DNA of 64,000 nucleotides from Hypericum androsaemum (Eukaryota; Streptophyta; Magnoliopsida; Malpighiales; Hypericaceae). The first letter of the stretch is position 1. The number at the start of each line of letters is the position of its first letter. Location of the stretch: positions 3,355,501 to 3,419,500 of the forward strand of contig OZ023187.1 of assembly GCA_963995505.1 (NCBI GenBank). The letters are read 5' to 3'. This document shows positions 48,178 through 59,265 of this stretch, one piece after another. The notes beneath the pieces were generated by a model, which was given only the letters and a program-made list of their open reading frames with translations, searched no databases and was not told the DNA's origin. A program made the position numbers and the translations under genes.

Positions 48178-48990
48178 AAAGTTGCTTGCTTAATTTTCCT
48201 CCTCTCTCCTCTTTTTTCGTCATATCACCGGTACTGAATACCTATTTCGGTGGATAAATTTAGATTCGAATCGAGTATGATATTTGAAAGATGACAATAA
48301 GTAATTTTTTTATAAAAAGAGAACAAGTATATTATTTAATTTAATAAATTGTCTAATCTAAATTAGAACCAAGTAGAATCTTTTACCGGTGACAAATCTC
48401 TCCTCTAATCTAATAAATGGATGTATTAAAATTTATATATCCAATCCAAAACCTTAAGGTAATGGGTTCATGAATTTTTTATATTTATAAACTTGTGCTC
48501 CACTCTTGTACTAAACAATCTGAGATTCTTAACATACCTTTTTAAACGAGATCCATCGGGTCGAAGATTACAAGACAACCTTCGTCAACGTACGAGAAAC
48601 GGGGTCGTGCACAACAATGGATACATGATCAACTTGCTCTGGCACCATATTACAATTTCCATATCCAACTCAAAATTTTAAAACAAATTAGTTGGTAAAC
48701 TTTTCGCAGTTATAAACTTTGTAAGTTGTATTCTCAACAAGATGGACACTGAAAATACAATTGGGTTTGGCCTATATTGACCCTATATATATACACACTT
48801 TGACCTCTCACATCTTTCCCAATACATTGTAGCAACCTTCTTCAGATACAAGGAGCTAGCTGTAACAAAAACAACTAGACCTAGAAGCGGCTCTTTTAAT
48901 CTGTGCCACAATTTGAGATTCTACCTGATTCGAATTTGTATTAGTCGGTTCTATATTACGCTCGCTCATCTTTTGTGTATTGTTTTGTGG
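48178..48990 (+). repeat. Extra partial copy of the BED-gene upstream region
   Basis: Matches 24918-25650 and then, without the intervening 300 bp, 25960-26048 of copy 1. It breaks off within GTTTTGTGGCC and joins directly to the start of duplication copy 2. So copy 2 is preceded by a third promoter segment with an internal deletion. Confidence 0.85.
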
Positions 48991-48991
48991 C

Positions 48992-51900
48992 CAACCTCTC
49001 CTACTATTTTTTATTTTTTAAAAAAACTACTTGCATGGAATTGTGGTCAAGTTTAGTCGAAAGATGGCGGGGAGATGAGCATCGACAATTGCCCACGGGA
49101 CCGTGGTAACTTCCAACAGGCGCAACAGCACCTCATCGGAACTTTAGCACTTGGCCACGTCTCTAATTACGTTGTAGTCATATTTTACAAATTCACGAAT
49201 GGCAATCTAATGTTTACATTAATAATTTCACTGGGATAAAATAACTAGTTTGTTAGTCATTTTAAACATTTTATATCTAAAAAACTGGTGCTTTCTCCAT
49301 AAAAGTACCTCATCGGGGCCTCCTTCCTCCATAAAAGTTAAATTAAATGAATTGGGTGCCATCCGGTGCTTTCTTCTTTGGACAAGCTGAGAAACACTGC
49401 AAGTTAAACGAAAAGAACGTCGTAAACTTCCGCGAAAGATAGGCCAACACCGCTGGGCCGACCACACTTCCCACCTTGAAGAGATTGACAAATATATCCT
49501 TTGTTTATGTATAATCAATCTCTCATTTGAAAACAACGTCGGTTGATCTATCAAAATCTTTTACAATATTATTTTCTCGTGGTAATTGTACTGTTCCGGA
49601 TTAAATAAAAAATTCAGAAATCAAGATGCCTTTTCTTATCTCAAGATTTTTTGTTTTGATAAGTTTATCTCAAGATGTATATTTGTGAGTTTTAAGATGA
49701 TATTTTTTTCAATTTAACAAATGTAAAAAATATTATTGAGAGAATTTTTCAAGAAAAAGAGATAAAAAATAATTTATGAATCATACTATTCTTCTCCGTG
49801 TTTATGATGGTTGAACTCAATAATCCATGTATTTAGCATAGCCTTCTTTATTGCTTGGTGGTGTTAAGTAATTGGGGATAGCCTTCTTTATATATATATA
49901 TATATTCCTTCAAATGGGATGGGCCCCACCCCCCCATTTGTTCCTTCAAATGGTTGAACTCAATATTCCTTCAAAGTAAGTTACGCGTAAGAAACGTCCC
50001 AAATTAACGCGAATGAAACGGCCAATATGAAGAAAGCACCCGACAGTCCGACAACATATTTTCACTTCCGGTAGCCGAAGACTCGGCAAGTGTTGCTTGC
50101 TTAATTTTCCTTCTCTCCCTTTTTTTTCATATCACCAGTACCGAATATCTGTGAATTTAGATTATAGTCGAGTATGGTATTTCAAAGATGACAACAAGTA
50201 CTTTTCAAGAAAAAAAAGGACAACAAATATATTATTTAATATCTAGAAATTTAATAGACTCTCTAATCTAAATTGGAACCAAATAGAATCTTTTACGTGT
50301 GACAAATATCTCATCTAACCTAATAAATGGATGTATTAAAATTTTTATATCTAACACAAAATCTTAAGACAATGGTTCATTGATTTTTCACACTTATAAA
50401 CTTGTGCTTCACTCTTGCACTAAACAATGTGAGATTCTCAATATACCCTCTCAAACGAGATCTATCGAATCGAAGATTGAATGGACTGACTTCGTCAACG
50501 TGTGAGAAATGAGGTCGAGCACAACAATGGACACCGGATCAATCCGTTCTGATACCATATTACAATTTTTATATCCAATTCAAAATTTTAAGGCAAATGA
50601 ATTGGTGTATTTTCTATTAGTTGTATTCTCAACAAGATGTACCGAATCCAAGTACAATCGGGGTTGGCCTATATTGAGCCCTATATCTATACACACACTT
50701 TGACCTCTCATATTCTCACATCTTTCCCAATACATTGTAGCAACATTCTTCAGATACGAGGAGCTAGCTGTAACAACAACAACCAGACCTAGAAGCGGCT
50801 CTTTTAATCTGTGTCGACAATCAGGTATCTAAGTTCTTTCCAATTTTACCTGGAATTTGGGTTTGCTCGTTTTGGATTGTATTGTCTGGCGCGGATTTGG
50901 TGGGAATCCCTACCCCACCCATGACTACTTAAGGATATTTATTTGTATGTGTAGTGATATTGTTTTGGATGTGTATTCCCCACTCCCACCTCAATCTAGT
51001 TTCTATTGTCTGGCATCTTCTGTGATTCTTTTTGTTTTACTAATACTTATGGTGAGAAAAGGACCAAGTACTTTGAACTTGTACTGTGATAGCTCGCGTT
51101 CTTGTTAAAATTTAGCACGAAAGAATTTTGCCACATTTGAGATTCTACCTGATTCGAACTTGTATTAGTCGGTTGCTTTCGCTCATCTTTTCGTGTCTTG
51201 TTTTGTGGCAAAACTCTCATCTAGACTTGTGTTGGGAAGTAATATTTTACAATAATGTGAATGGTGTACTGAATTCCAATGGCCTTTTTGCATTGTCAAG
51301 GTGCACAGGGAACATGGGGAGGACGAAGGATATGTTTTGGAGTTATGCGGAAGAAGAGCCTAATGATCGGTTCAGGTGCAAGTTCTGCAGTCGGGTGTTT
51401 GCCGGGGGCATTCCGAGGGTAAAATCGCACTTGTCTGGAGTTAAAGGCCGGGGCATCGCCATTTGCTCCGAAGTTCGAGAAGAGGTACGAGTTGCAGCCT
51501 GCTCTGCACTGGATGGTACTTCTTTCGACAGAGCTAAAGTTGGAGCTGCTTCATCTGATATTGTGTCGAATATTGAAGTCGCATCCACGTCCTCTAAGTT
51601 GGTCAAGCTCTCGATCCCTTATTCTTCAGCCAATGTGCGTGGAAAGGACCCGGTCATGGTGCACACAGAGCTCGCTAGGTTCCTTATGTCTAATAGCATC
51701 GCTTTCGATGTTGTTGATTCGCAGTCATTTGTTAATTTCGTCACTGGTGTAGCAGGAGCCGGTCTTCAGTACAAGCTGCCTAATTCCGAGGTTCTGAAAA
51801 CTGAGTTTGTTCCGAATGTTGAGAAGGAAGCTGCGGAATACGTAAGGGATGTGAGAAAATCCTGGGGTACAACAGGATGCACAATCATGCTGGACACTGG

Positions 51901-54430
51901 GACAGAATCCAGTAATCTCTTTGCCTATTGTCCAAGAGGAGCCATATATTTGGATTCATGTAGGATATCAAAAGGCAGGACAGCAGATGTCGATGTCAAG
52001 AATATTGTTGCTGCGGCGATTGAAGATATCGGAGCAGACAATGTTGTGCAGTTTATCACAAATGATGCTTCTGCGTTTCTATCTGCCAAGTATCTTCTTG
52101 ACAGCAAGCATCCCAAGATTTACAAAGTTCGGTGTGTTGCTAATACGCTTCATCTTCTTTTCAAGGACATATATGAGAGAGTCGAATCGGTTAAGTTGAC
52201 AATTGACCGTGCAAAATTGATTGTGGACTGCCTGTATGAGGATGTTGCATTGTTGTCTTTGATGAAGCGATACACCGATAACAGGGAACTAAACTGTCCT
52301 TGTTCGAGTGCATTCGCATCCAATTACCAAATGCTCCAAACAGTAGTACAAAATGAAGATGGATTGAGGCAACTTGTTGAATCTGTGGAGTGGGGATCCT
52401 TGGCTAGTAATAAGACAGTGAAAGCAGAAGTTACGGCCATTGTCAGGACCCTGGAATTCTGGAGAGAGGGACAAGAAGTTTTGGATACTTTGAAGCCGCT
52501 TATTCGAGTCCTTAGCTTGGTTGAAGATACTGGAGCCACTTCAGGATATTTGTATGCAGCAATGAAGATGGCCAGAAAAGCATTGGAGGAACGTTGTCAC
52601 TGCAGTGCTGCCGGTAATGTACTCGAACTATTCGAGCAACGGAAAGATGATATTCTCCATCCGATTCATGCCGCTGCAGCTTTCCTAAATCCTGCGTATA
52701 TGTGCCACGAGAGCTTTGAGGAGGATAGTGCCATGAAGGAGAGCTTCAGCTATATCATGGAGAAGATGGTCGCTGATCATGAGAGGCAACAGTTTGCTCT
52801 TGATGTTCAACTATATCGCAGCAAGGTACCGAAGCTCTTTAGCATAATGGCAAAGGAGATGCTTGAAACTTCCCATCCTAGTAAGTACCTGTGGCATTTC
52901 ATATTTATTACAGACTCTTTCTAATCAAAATTATTGATATCTCGTTAACTCGATGCTGTCTAGGCGTATGGTGGGAATACTGTGGTGACTGTGTTCCTGT
53001 GTTGAAGAAGTATGCATTGCGAATTCTAAGCCAACCTTGCAAATGTTTGTGGGAGCATAAGTTCAGGGCAACCGAAGTTGCACGAAGAAGGAAACCGAAT
53101 GGAGAACTCCGGATGAACATGAATGTGAAGCTGATGGAAACGTTTACCAACTTGCGAGCTGATCTTTTGAGGCGGATATGTCTGGAGAATGGCCACGAAC
53201 TTCCTAACTATGATGATCGTGATCAGGACGTGGCAGGTAATAACAAGGAGCCGAGTGGTAAAAGTTCCACAGGCTGTGCAATCAATGGAGTAGAGCTCAT
53301 CTTGATAGATGAGGAAGAGGTCAGTTCAATTGTCTGTCCTGCTTTTGCTTCCCCATTTATCATTCGGATTTGGTAGATATACAACAGCATCCACTCCATG
53401 GATGACTAAGAGATGAATATATTGAATCATAAATCAGATAATAACCTCTGGACATTTTGAAGATGACAGACTTGAGTATACTGGAGGTTATTCTGTGGTC
53501 AACCATTGCGTTATGTCCGGTTACTTCTCATGGACCCTTGTTTCTGTACACAGGTTCCTGAAGAAGAACCTGCCATGAATACAATCAGAGACAAAATAGC
53601 AGTCTCTCAAGACCCAATTCCTGGTTCCAACAAGGTAAATCCTCTCATTCTAGCAAGAGATTATAATTATAACAATGACAAGGCATATCTTAATCATATT
53701 TTGTCATCGATGTTCTCCAAAGTTGAATCATGATACTTTGACTTCATCTTCTGCAAGTTCAAGTTTTTTGAATTTCTGTTTGGTCTGTTTCTGCTACTGG
53801 AACTCAGAGTCTATGGTTAAAGTGATCAAACTATGACTTTTTTAGTTTTAACCATTTATATTTTAGGAGACAATTTTCAGTATAGACCACCTGATTTAGT
53901 AGGAGTTCGAGCTGACAAGAGAATAAAGACTAGCAAAGCTCGCCTTGCCAAGTACCACTGGTTACGTTATAACAACTCGTTCTCAGTTGATCTACACGTT
54001 TGCTGGTGATATAGAGACAAATGTTTTGTGTGAATAGCCAATAAATCACGAAATTGAGTCCTTGTCATTCTTTTGCTTTTTATAGTTACTGTCAATGAGT
54101 CTTGAAGCAAGCAGCTGGACTAAGAACCCTACCGAGTCAATGACTCCCAAAGAGGTGAATCATGATCATCGCCAAGCTTCATCTTTCTTCAATCTTAGCG
54201 TTTTGCCCCCCTTATTATAGCATTCTCATCTTTCCCTTTGGAGCACGATCGTAGGCTGGTCAGAAGAGATCGCGAGAGGAAGAGAGCACAGAGCAGCCCT
54301 TGGAGCCTCCATCTACCTGGTTTTATTTCAGAGGGTCTGGTTCGGTTAGAGCTTCTCCGGGAGATATCGGATCATTTGGCACTGTCGGTGAGTTGCCATT
54401 AATCGTCATCTTTAGTTTCTCCAACCCGTC
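48992..54430 (+). repeat. Segmental duplication, copy 2
   Basis: Counterpart of 23755-29285. The SINE of copy 1 is absent (single 16-mer at 49204-49219). A short insertion occurs near 49370-49405 and a CCCACCCCC-containing one near 49920. Exon-intron structure of the gene is conserved. Confidence 0.93.
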
Positions 54431-54559
54431 CTCATCAATACCTCTATCCTTGTATTATTTCAATGTCCAACCTTCTGTTTCCTAATGGCAGTCTTGGCAG
54501 AGGAGGCACAGGCTCCAGTACCACAGAAAGAGTACATGGATTGTTTATGGTCGTATTAG
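51314..54559 (+). CDS. BED zinc finger / hAT transposase-derived protein, copy 2
   Basis: Proposed exons 51314-52880, 52964-53319, 53554-53634, 54086-54154, 54264-54387 and 54492-54559 (754 aa), in the same phases as copy 1. Intron 1 contains a stop through a 4-bp deletion relative to copy 1, which shows that it must be spliced and that the downstream exons belong to the same protein. Domains as in copy 1: BED finger (C22, C25, H39, C51), DUF659, and the dimerisation-like VWWEYCGDC segment. The eroded catalytic boxes are shared (LDTGTE, TNDA, CVANT), so the erosion predates the duplication. Exons 1-2 keep an open frame with only scattered amino-acid changes (for example Ser/Asn, Met/Leu). The last two exons differ from copy 1 (a longer exon 5 with TWFYFRGSG, a different exon 6 ending KEYMDCLWSY) and are less certain. 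Confidence 0.8.
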
Positions 54560-55384
54560 CATCAATGAACTAATGGCGTTGGCTGGATTCACTTGGGTTC
54601 AAGTCTAACGAACGTAAAACTACTCCTGAAATGGGTCCGGCCAAAATAACAGCAGCAATGAGATCCAGAGATGGCATATATGGCCTACCAATCTACAGAG
54701 ACACCTTTGGACAACAACTCAGTCTCGGAGGCAGCAGAAACCCATCTCTCAGGACAAAAAACAATTTGCTGCCTTTCTTCTGAGTTTGTTTTGTCTTTCC
54801 TCTGTGGGTAGTTTCTCCGGAGTCCACGCCTTTAATTGAGGAATAAAGTTAGAAGAGTCTTGCACGTGCAGGACGAGAAGGGATTTCTCTGTACGTAGGT
54901 TACATGCAGCTCTGGTGATTTTGAGAGATTTTCCTGCCTGTGTTTTTTTTTTATAAGTAGTTAGATATAAGAGAATTGTTATAATTTAACAAATAAATTT
55001 TGAGTTTAAATTAATAAAAATATAAAAATTTTAAATATTTGTTTGAAAATTTTGATACTCTTCATTTAAAAGTCTCACTCTATTCGAAAATGGATTAACT
55101 GTCTTGTGTGTAATGTACATGTGATTTTAACCCAAAATATCGAATATAACTATTAATTATTTTGTGTTACTATATTTAAAAGTTAATTAAAAAAACTCAA
55201 CATATCATGTATTCTATAGTTTTATTTTACCGTATGAAATTTTTCTCAATTTTCATCCGGAATATATTTTTTTGTCGAATTTTATCCGAAATAATAACTT
55301 GCGCTGTGTTACCTAACTTAATAATAATCACAGACAAATCCATGTTCTCCTTCAGTAAATAATAAAGTGTTCGAGCTCTATTAA
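54560..55384. other. Intergenic DNA
   Basis: 3' flank of BED copy 2, then AT-rich DNA from about 54940. No gene or element ends found. Confidence 0.45.
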
Positions 55385-55756
55385 CGTAATTTCATACGGG
55401 GACAGAGACACCCCTCGGAACCTGTTGGCTCAATTTGTCTTGTTCCAGTTCCAGCTGTTCATTTTTTCCCGAAGTAGTTCCAGCTTGTTCAAGTTTTTAA
55501 ACCTTCTGGAAAAATCTCCCAACCCCAAATTCCTACAACTACCCTTTACCCGCTCGATTCTTTCTAATTTTTTTTATAAATTATTAAAAGAATTTCGTAA
55601 CAATTATTAATTGTAATTCGAAATTTTTTAGTTAACAGCGAAACAATTCTCTCCACGGGTTTACTGATCACCACCTCACTTTCTTTCTTTTTCATTTTTT
55701 TATGTTTCTCCATGGGAGCCACCGGGCCGGAACAGAGGGCACGGTGGTAATTTGTC
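55385..55756 (+). pseudogene. Tandem duplicate of the CRAL-TRIO gene 5' end
   Basis: Matches 57640-57668 plus 58943-59310: shared GGCTCAATTTGTCTT, GTTCCAGCT, CTTCTGGAAA and the exon-1 start. The copied ATG (55712) is followed by GGAGCC instead of GGGGAGCC. That 2-bp loss shifts the frame and leads to a stop after 12 codons. The copy ends within exon 1 where a PIF-like element begins. It contains no other exon. Confidence 0.82.
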
Positions 55757-57508
55757 CTACTCAAATCAGCAACTTAGGGTCATAGAATAAACAATTAATT
55801 TCTCTCTCATTCATATATTATCTACTATCATATTTTATTTATATAAAAATTATAATTCATTTACGAAAATAATTATTTCGTAATTATAACAAGAAAAAAT
55901 AAAATTAAGTAATAAAATTAGGATTACAAAAGTTGCAATACAAAATTTTAAAAATGTCTTAAATAAAAAATTATAAATACGGAAGATGCAAATTACAAAA
56001 TTAATCACGCTCGCCTAATTTCTGCCAAATATGCTCAATCAAATCATTTTTAAGAGCGTTATGAGCGTCTCTACTGGGGACAAGTGAGGTTTCGCAAGCA
56101 AAGTGTTCAACGGATTATGATTCAACTCCATTTTCTTCATTTCGGCCCTTTTTGGTTGTCGGTCTATTCTATTTTGCTCCTTTTGTTTCTCCAGCTCCAT
56201 TTTATTCTTCATTAGTTCAATTTCAGATTCTCTGGTGATTCTCAATGCACAAATTTCTGAAATAGCTTCATCAGATGCCTTACCCTTTCCTTTCCTTTCC
56301 TTTTTTTGGCAGCATCTTTACCCATAGGACGGGGCATTGTTGAAGATCCACTCCTTGGAATTTCTGGGTTGGAGGGGATTGAATAATCTCCATCTTCAGT
56401 AGTCCTAGATCTTTTTGAGCTTCCACCACTTTCTACTTGCTCCTCTTCATTCTCTGGAGGGAAATGTGTGGAACCATGACCTAGGTGTAAATGCCACTTG
56501 GGATGTTTACACATAACTTCATTAAATACTTGCAAGTCAGTAAACTTTTTGCCAGCATCCCGTTCATAAATTGCATGAGCTTCTCTCTCAACATCGGTCA
56601 TGCTCATTCCGCTCATTTTTCGATCATATGCTTGTCGGTATGCACCAATCCATTTGCATGCATTTGCACTGAGTCGTTTCATACGACTTTTCATTGCAGC
56701 CACGTTTCTTTCATGGATCTTTTCCGACTTTTCTGCTCGAACCTTATCGAACAAAGCACTCACTCGTCCCCAGAGGTTGCCAGCAGTCTGATTTTTTCCA
56801 CGTATGGGATCTTCGCTAGTGAAGATCCAAGATGACATTAGGGCAAAGTCTTCTTTGACATCCCAACTTGTTGCTACCGCCTTTTCAGTTCCTTTGTTGC
56901 TAGGTGCATTGTGAAACAAATTTTGTGGCATGATTTGTGGGCTTTGATGTTGGTATATTAGAATTTGGGAAAGATTTGGAGAAAATTGAGTGTTATAAAA
57001 AGATTGAAAGATCGGATATTCTCCAGAATTTGGATAAAATGAAGGATTATCAAATCCGAATGGTTGATAGTTTGAAAAATTAGGATAATTTGGATCCATA
57101 GTGAAAATAATATGAAAGAGATTAGGGAATTAAAGAAGATATTATGTAGTGAAAGAAGATATAATTTTTGATTGGTTGTGAAAATATGTTAGACATTGGA
57201 CTCTATTTATAGAGGAATAAAAAATACAAAATTTTATATTATTTATATTTAGTTTTGTTAAAAATAACTTCAATTATTTTAACCACACAAATAATATCCA
57301 AAAAATTTATTTATACGAATAACATTGTGCCAAGTGTAACTAAAGTATATTGAAAAGCAAAAAAAAAAAAAATTGGGGGCAGGAGCGTACATCCAATGGC
57401 TGTCAGGTCCCAAGGGGCATGCTCCCACCCCTTTTTCCCATCAATTTTTTTGTTTTTTTTGTTAAACAATTCGTGACCCCCTTGTGGGAGTCACTGATAA
57501 GGGTGGTC
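55757..57508 (-). mobile_element. PIF/Harbinger-type element carrying the ORF1 gene
   Basis: The right arm matches the inner PIF-like element at 36837-37698, and the right flank begins TTA (57509-57511). Imperfect ends are ATCAGCAACTTAGGG (left) and CTTATCAGTGACTCC (right strand). The left edge is uncertain by about 10 bp because it abuts duplicated exon-1 sequence. It carries one gene on the minus strand (Myb/SANT-NAM type ORF1) and no DDE transposase, so it is non-autonomous. Confidence 0.75.
56039..57099 (-). pseudogene. PIF/Harbinger ORF1 (NAM-associated C-terminal domain protein), frameshifted
   Basis: From the ATG at 57099 the frame encodes an Asn/Pro/Phe-rich N-terminus (MDPNYPNFSNYQPFG), a SANT/Myb-like trihelix core about residues 85-195 (EDFALMSSWI, WGRVSALFDKV, SRMKRLSANACKWIGAYRQA, VFNEVMCKHPKWH), an acidic Ser-rich linker and a basic GKDAAKKRKGKE motif. 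A second frame (56283-56039) continues with ASDEAISEICALRITRES and a charged coiled coil (LMKNKMELEKQKEQNR), the NAM-associated C-terminal domain. The two frames are offset at about 56280-56290 in a run of AAAGG units, a likely slippage site. In PIF elements ORF1 assists the transposase by binding element ends and importing it into the nucleus. These proteins are often mislabelled as glutathione S-transferase T3-like. The frameshift removes the coiled coil. Confidence 0.85.
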
Positions 57509-57668
57509 TTAGGGACTGTCACGTAATTTCTGTTAAACAAATCGAGACAGGAAACTTAAAGAGCATTTTGTCGAAAGATTGTAAATTAAATTTGACAAAA
57601 ATTCGGGTACAAACTAGTAAAAATTTTATTTTAGAAAAAACGGAGACAGGAGACACTCGTAACATGAA

Positions 57669-58942
57669 GGGATAAGTTTATTTTAGTACCCTGTAATTTT
57701 ATCCGTTTTGCCTGGAGTACCATGTGGTTTCAAATTGGTATTTTAGTACTTTGTGGTTGACCACCAATTATCCGGACAGGTCCAGGGCAGCTACCCGTCC
57801 AAATCCGCCTGAAACGACGTCGTTTTGAGACGACGTGGCAACATAGTTGGCTTAGTTAAAGCTGACGTATACAATGGTAAATTACCTAATTAGTCCCAAA
57901 TTATTTTAATTTTTTCAAAAAATATCCCACTTAAATATTAATTAACCAACTCTCTATCTCTCCTCCTTATTCTCTCCCTCCTCCTTCATCTTCAGCAGTG
58001 ATGTCTTAGGCAAAAATCCCAGGAAATGCCCTCAACACCTCCAATCGACAACCTCAACATCTTCAATCGGCAACCTCAACATTTCCAATCGGCCATCACC
58101 GTCGTCGACTCATTTCACCGTTGTTCATCGATCTTCTCCGATGTTCCACCAATCAGATCCAACACAATAGAACTCTGCAAGACAAAGAACAAAGAACCAC
58201 GAAAGTTGAAATTCTTTAATCCAACGTCCCGATGGATTATGGTTTCTCGGTTCAGGGTGGACGCTCCCCTCGATAAAATAGAGAGGGAGAAAGTAGGGTT
58301 TCGAGGGGAAAATAGAATGGGGGAACTAGCCTGAGGAGAGAGAGATGGTCCGTTGTCGATGAGGAACTTGCCGGTACCGGGGTTCAAAGCGACGAAGAAG
58401 AAGAAGGTGACATTGAACAAGACGAGGGGTTCAATCTCTCCGATGGAAATTCCTCTCTCGATGTTCAATTGAGCCGGAACCCATTAAAGTGCCTTTGTTC
58501 TTGGCCTTGGGTGGGATTCTGGGGAAGCCTATTGCTTGTGGGGGTAGGAGGATTAGAGGGGAAGGAGGAGGAGGCACGTAGTTGGGGCTTTGGGAGAACG
58601 ATTGGTTTCTGAGGTGAAAGTGGGAGTGATAAGGTTGGATAGAGAGAGAAAGGGGAGGAGAGTAATATTTAAAATGAGGGATTTTTTTGAAAAATATAAA
58701 AAATTAGGGAATGAGTAGGTAATTTATCTCAATCCACGTCAGCTTTAACTAAGGCAACTATGTTGCCACGTGTCTTCCACGTCGTCTCAAAACGACGTCG
58801 TTTCGGGCGGGTTTGGACGGGTAACTGCCCTGGACCCGGATAATTGGTGGTCAACCATAAGGTACTAAAATACCAATTTGAAACCACATGGTGCTCCAGG
58901 CAAAATGGGTGAAACTATACGGTACTAAAATGAACTTATCCC
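57669..58942. mobile_element. Mutator-like element 6
   Basis: Inverted ends of about 290 bp (GGGATAAGTTTATTTTAG on the left, GGGATAAGTTCATTTTAG on the right strand; both contain ACGACGTCGTTT) are flanked by a perfect 9-bp target duplication TAACATGAA (57660-57668 and 58943-58951). The interior (57960-58700) has frames on both strands (58026-58334 plus, 58468-58115 minus) without known domains. It sits in the upstream region of the CRAL-TRIO gene, 323 bp before the start codon. Confidence 0.95.
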
Positions 58943-59265
58943 TAACATGAAAGATGTAGGCTCAATTTGTCTTCTTCGAGTTCCAGCTATTCAAGTTTTA
59001 AAAGCTTCTGGAAATATCTCCCAACCACCAAAACACAAAAAAGGCGCCTCCTCCTGCTCAATTTATTTCTACTAATTTGATCGAAAGCATTCTCTTATTC
59101 GAATTTTTCACGCTTTTTTATAATTAAATAATCACTTTCTACCTAAAATCTAATTCTCATATCGATTTCCTGGACCAAATATTGTCCCCTCAACTTTCCG
59201 GCAACCTTCCACGTGTTCACTGCTCACCACCTCGCTTCCAACCTTCTTTCTTTTTCCGTTTCTCC

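Noticed and set aside
47562..48257. Plus-strand frames upstream of the LINE
   Set aside because: Opposite strand to the LINE, no known domain; likely shadows of its ORF1 region.
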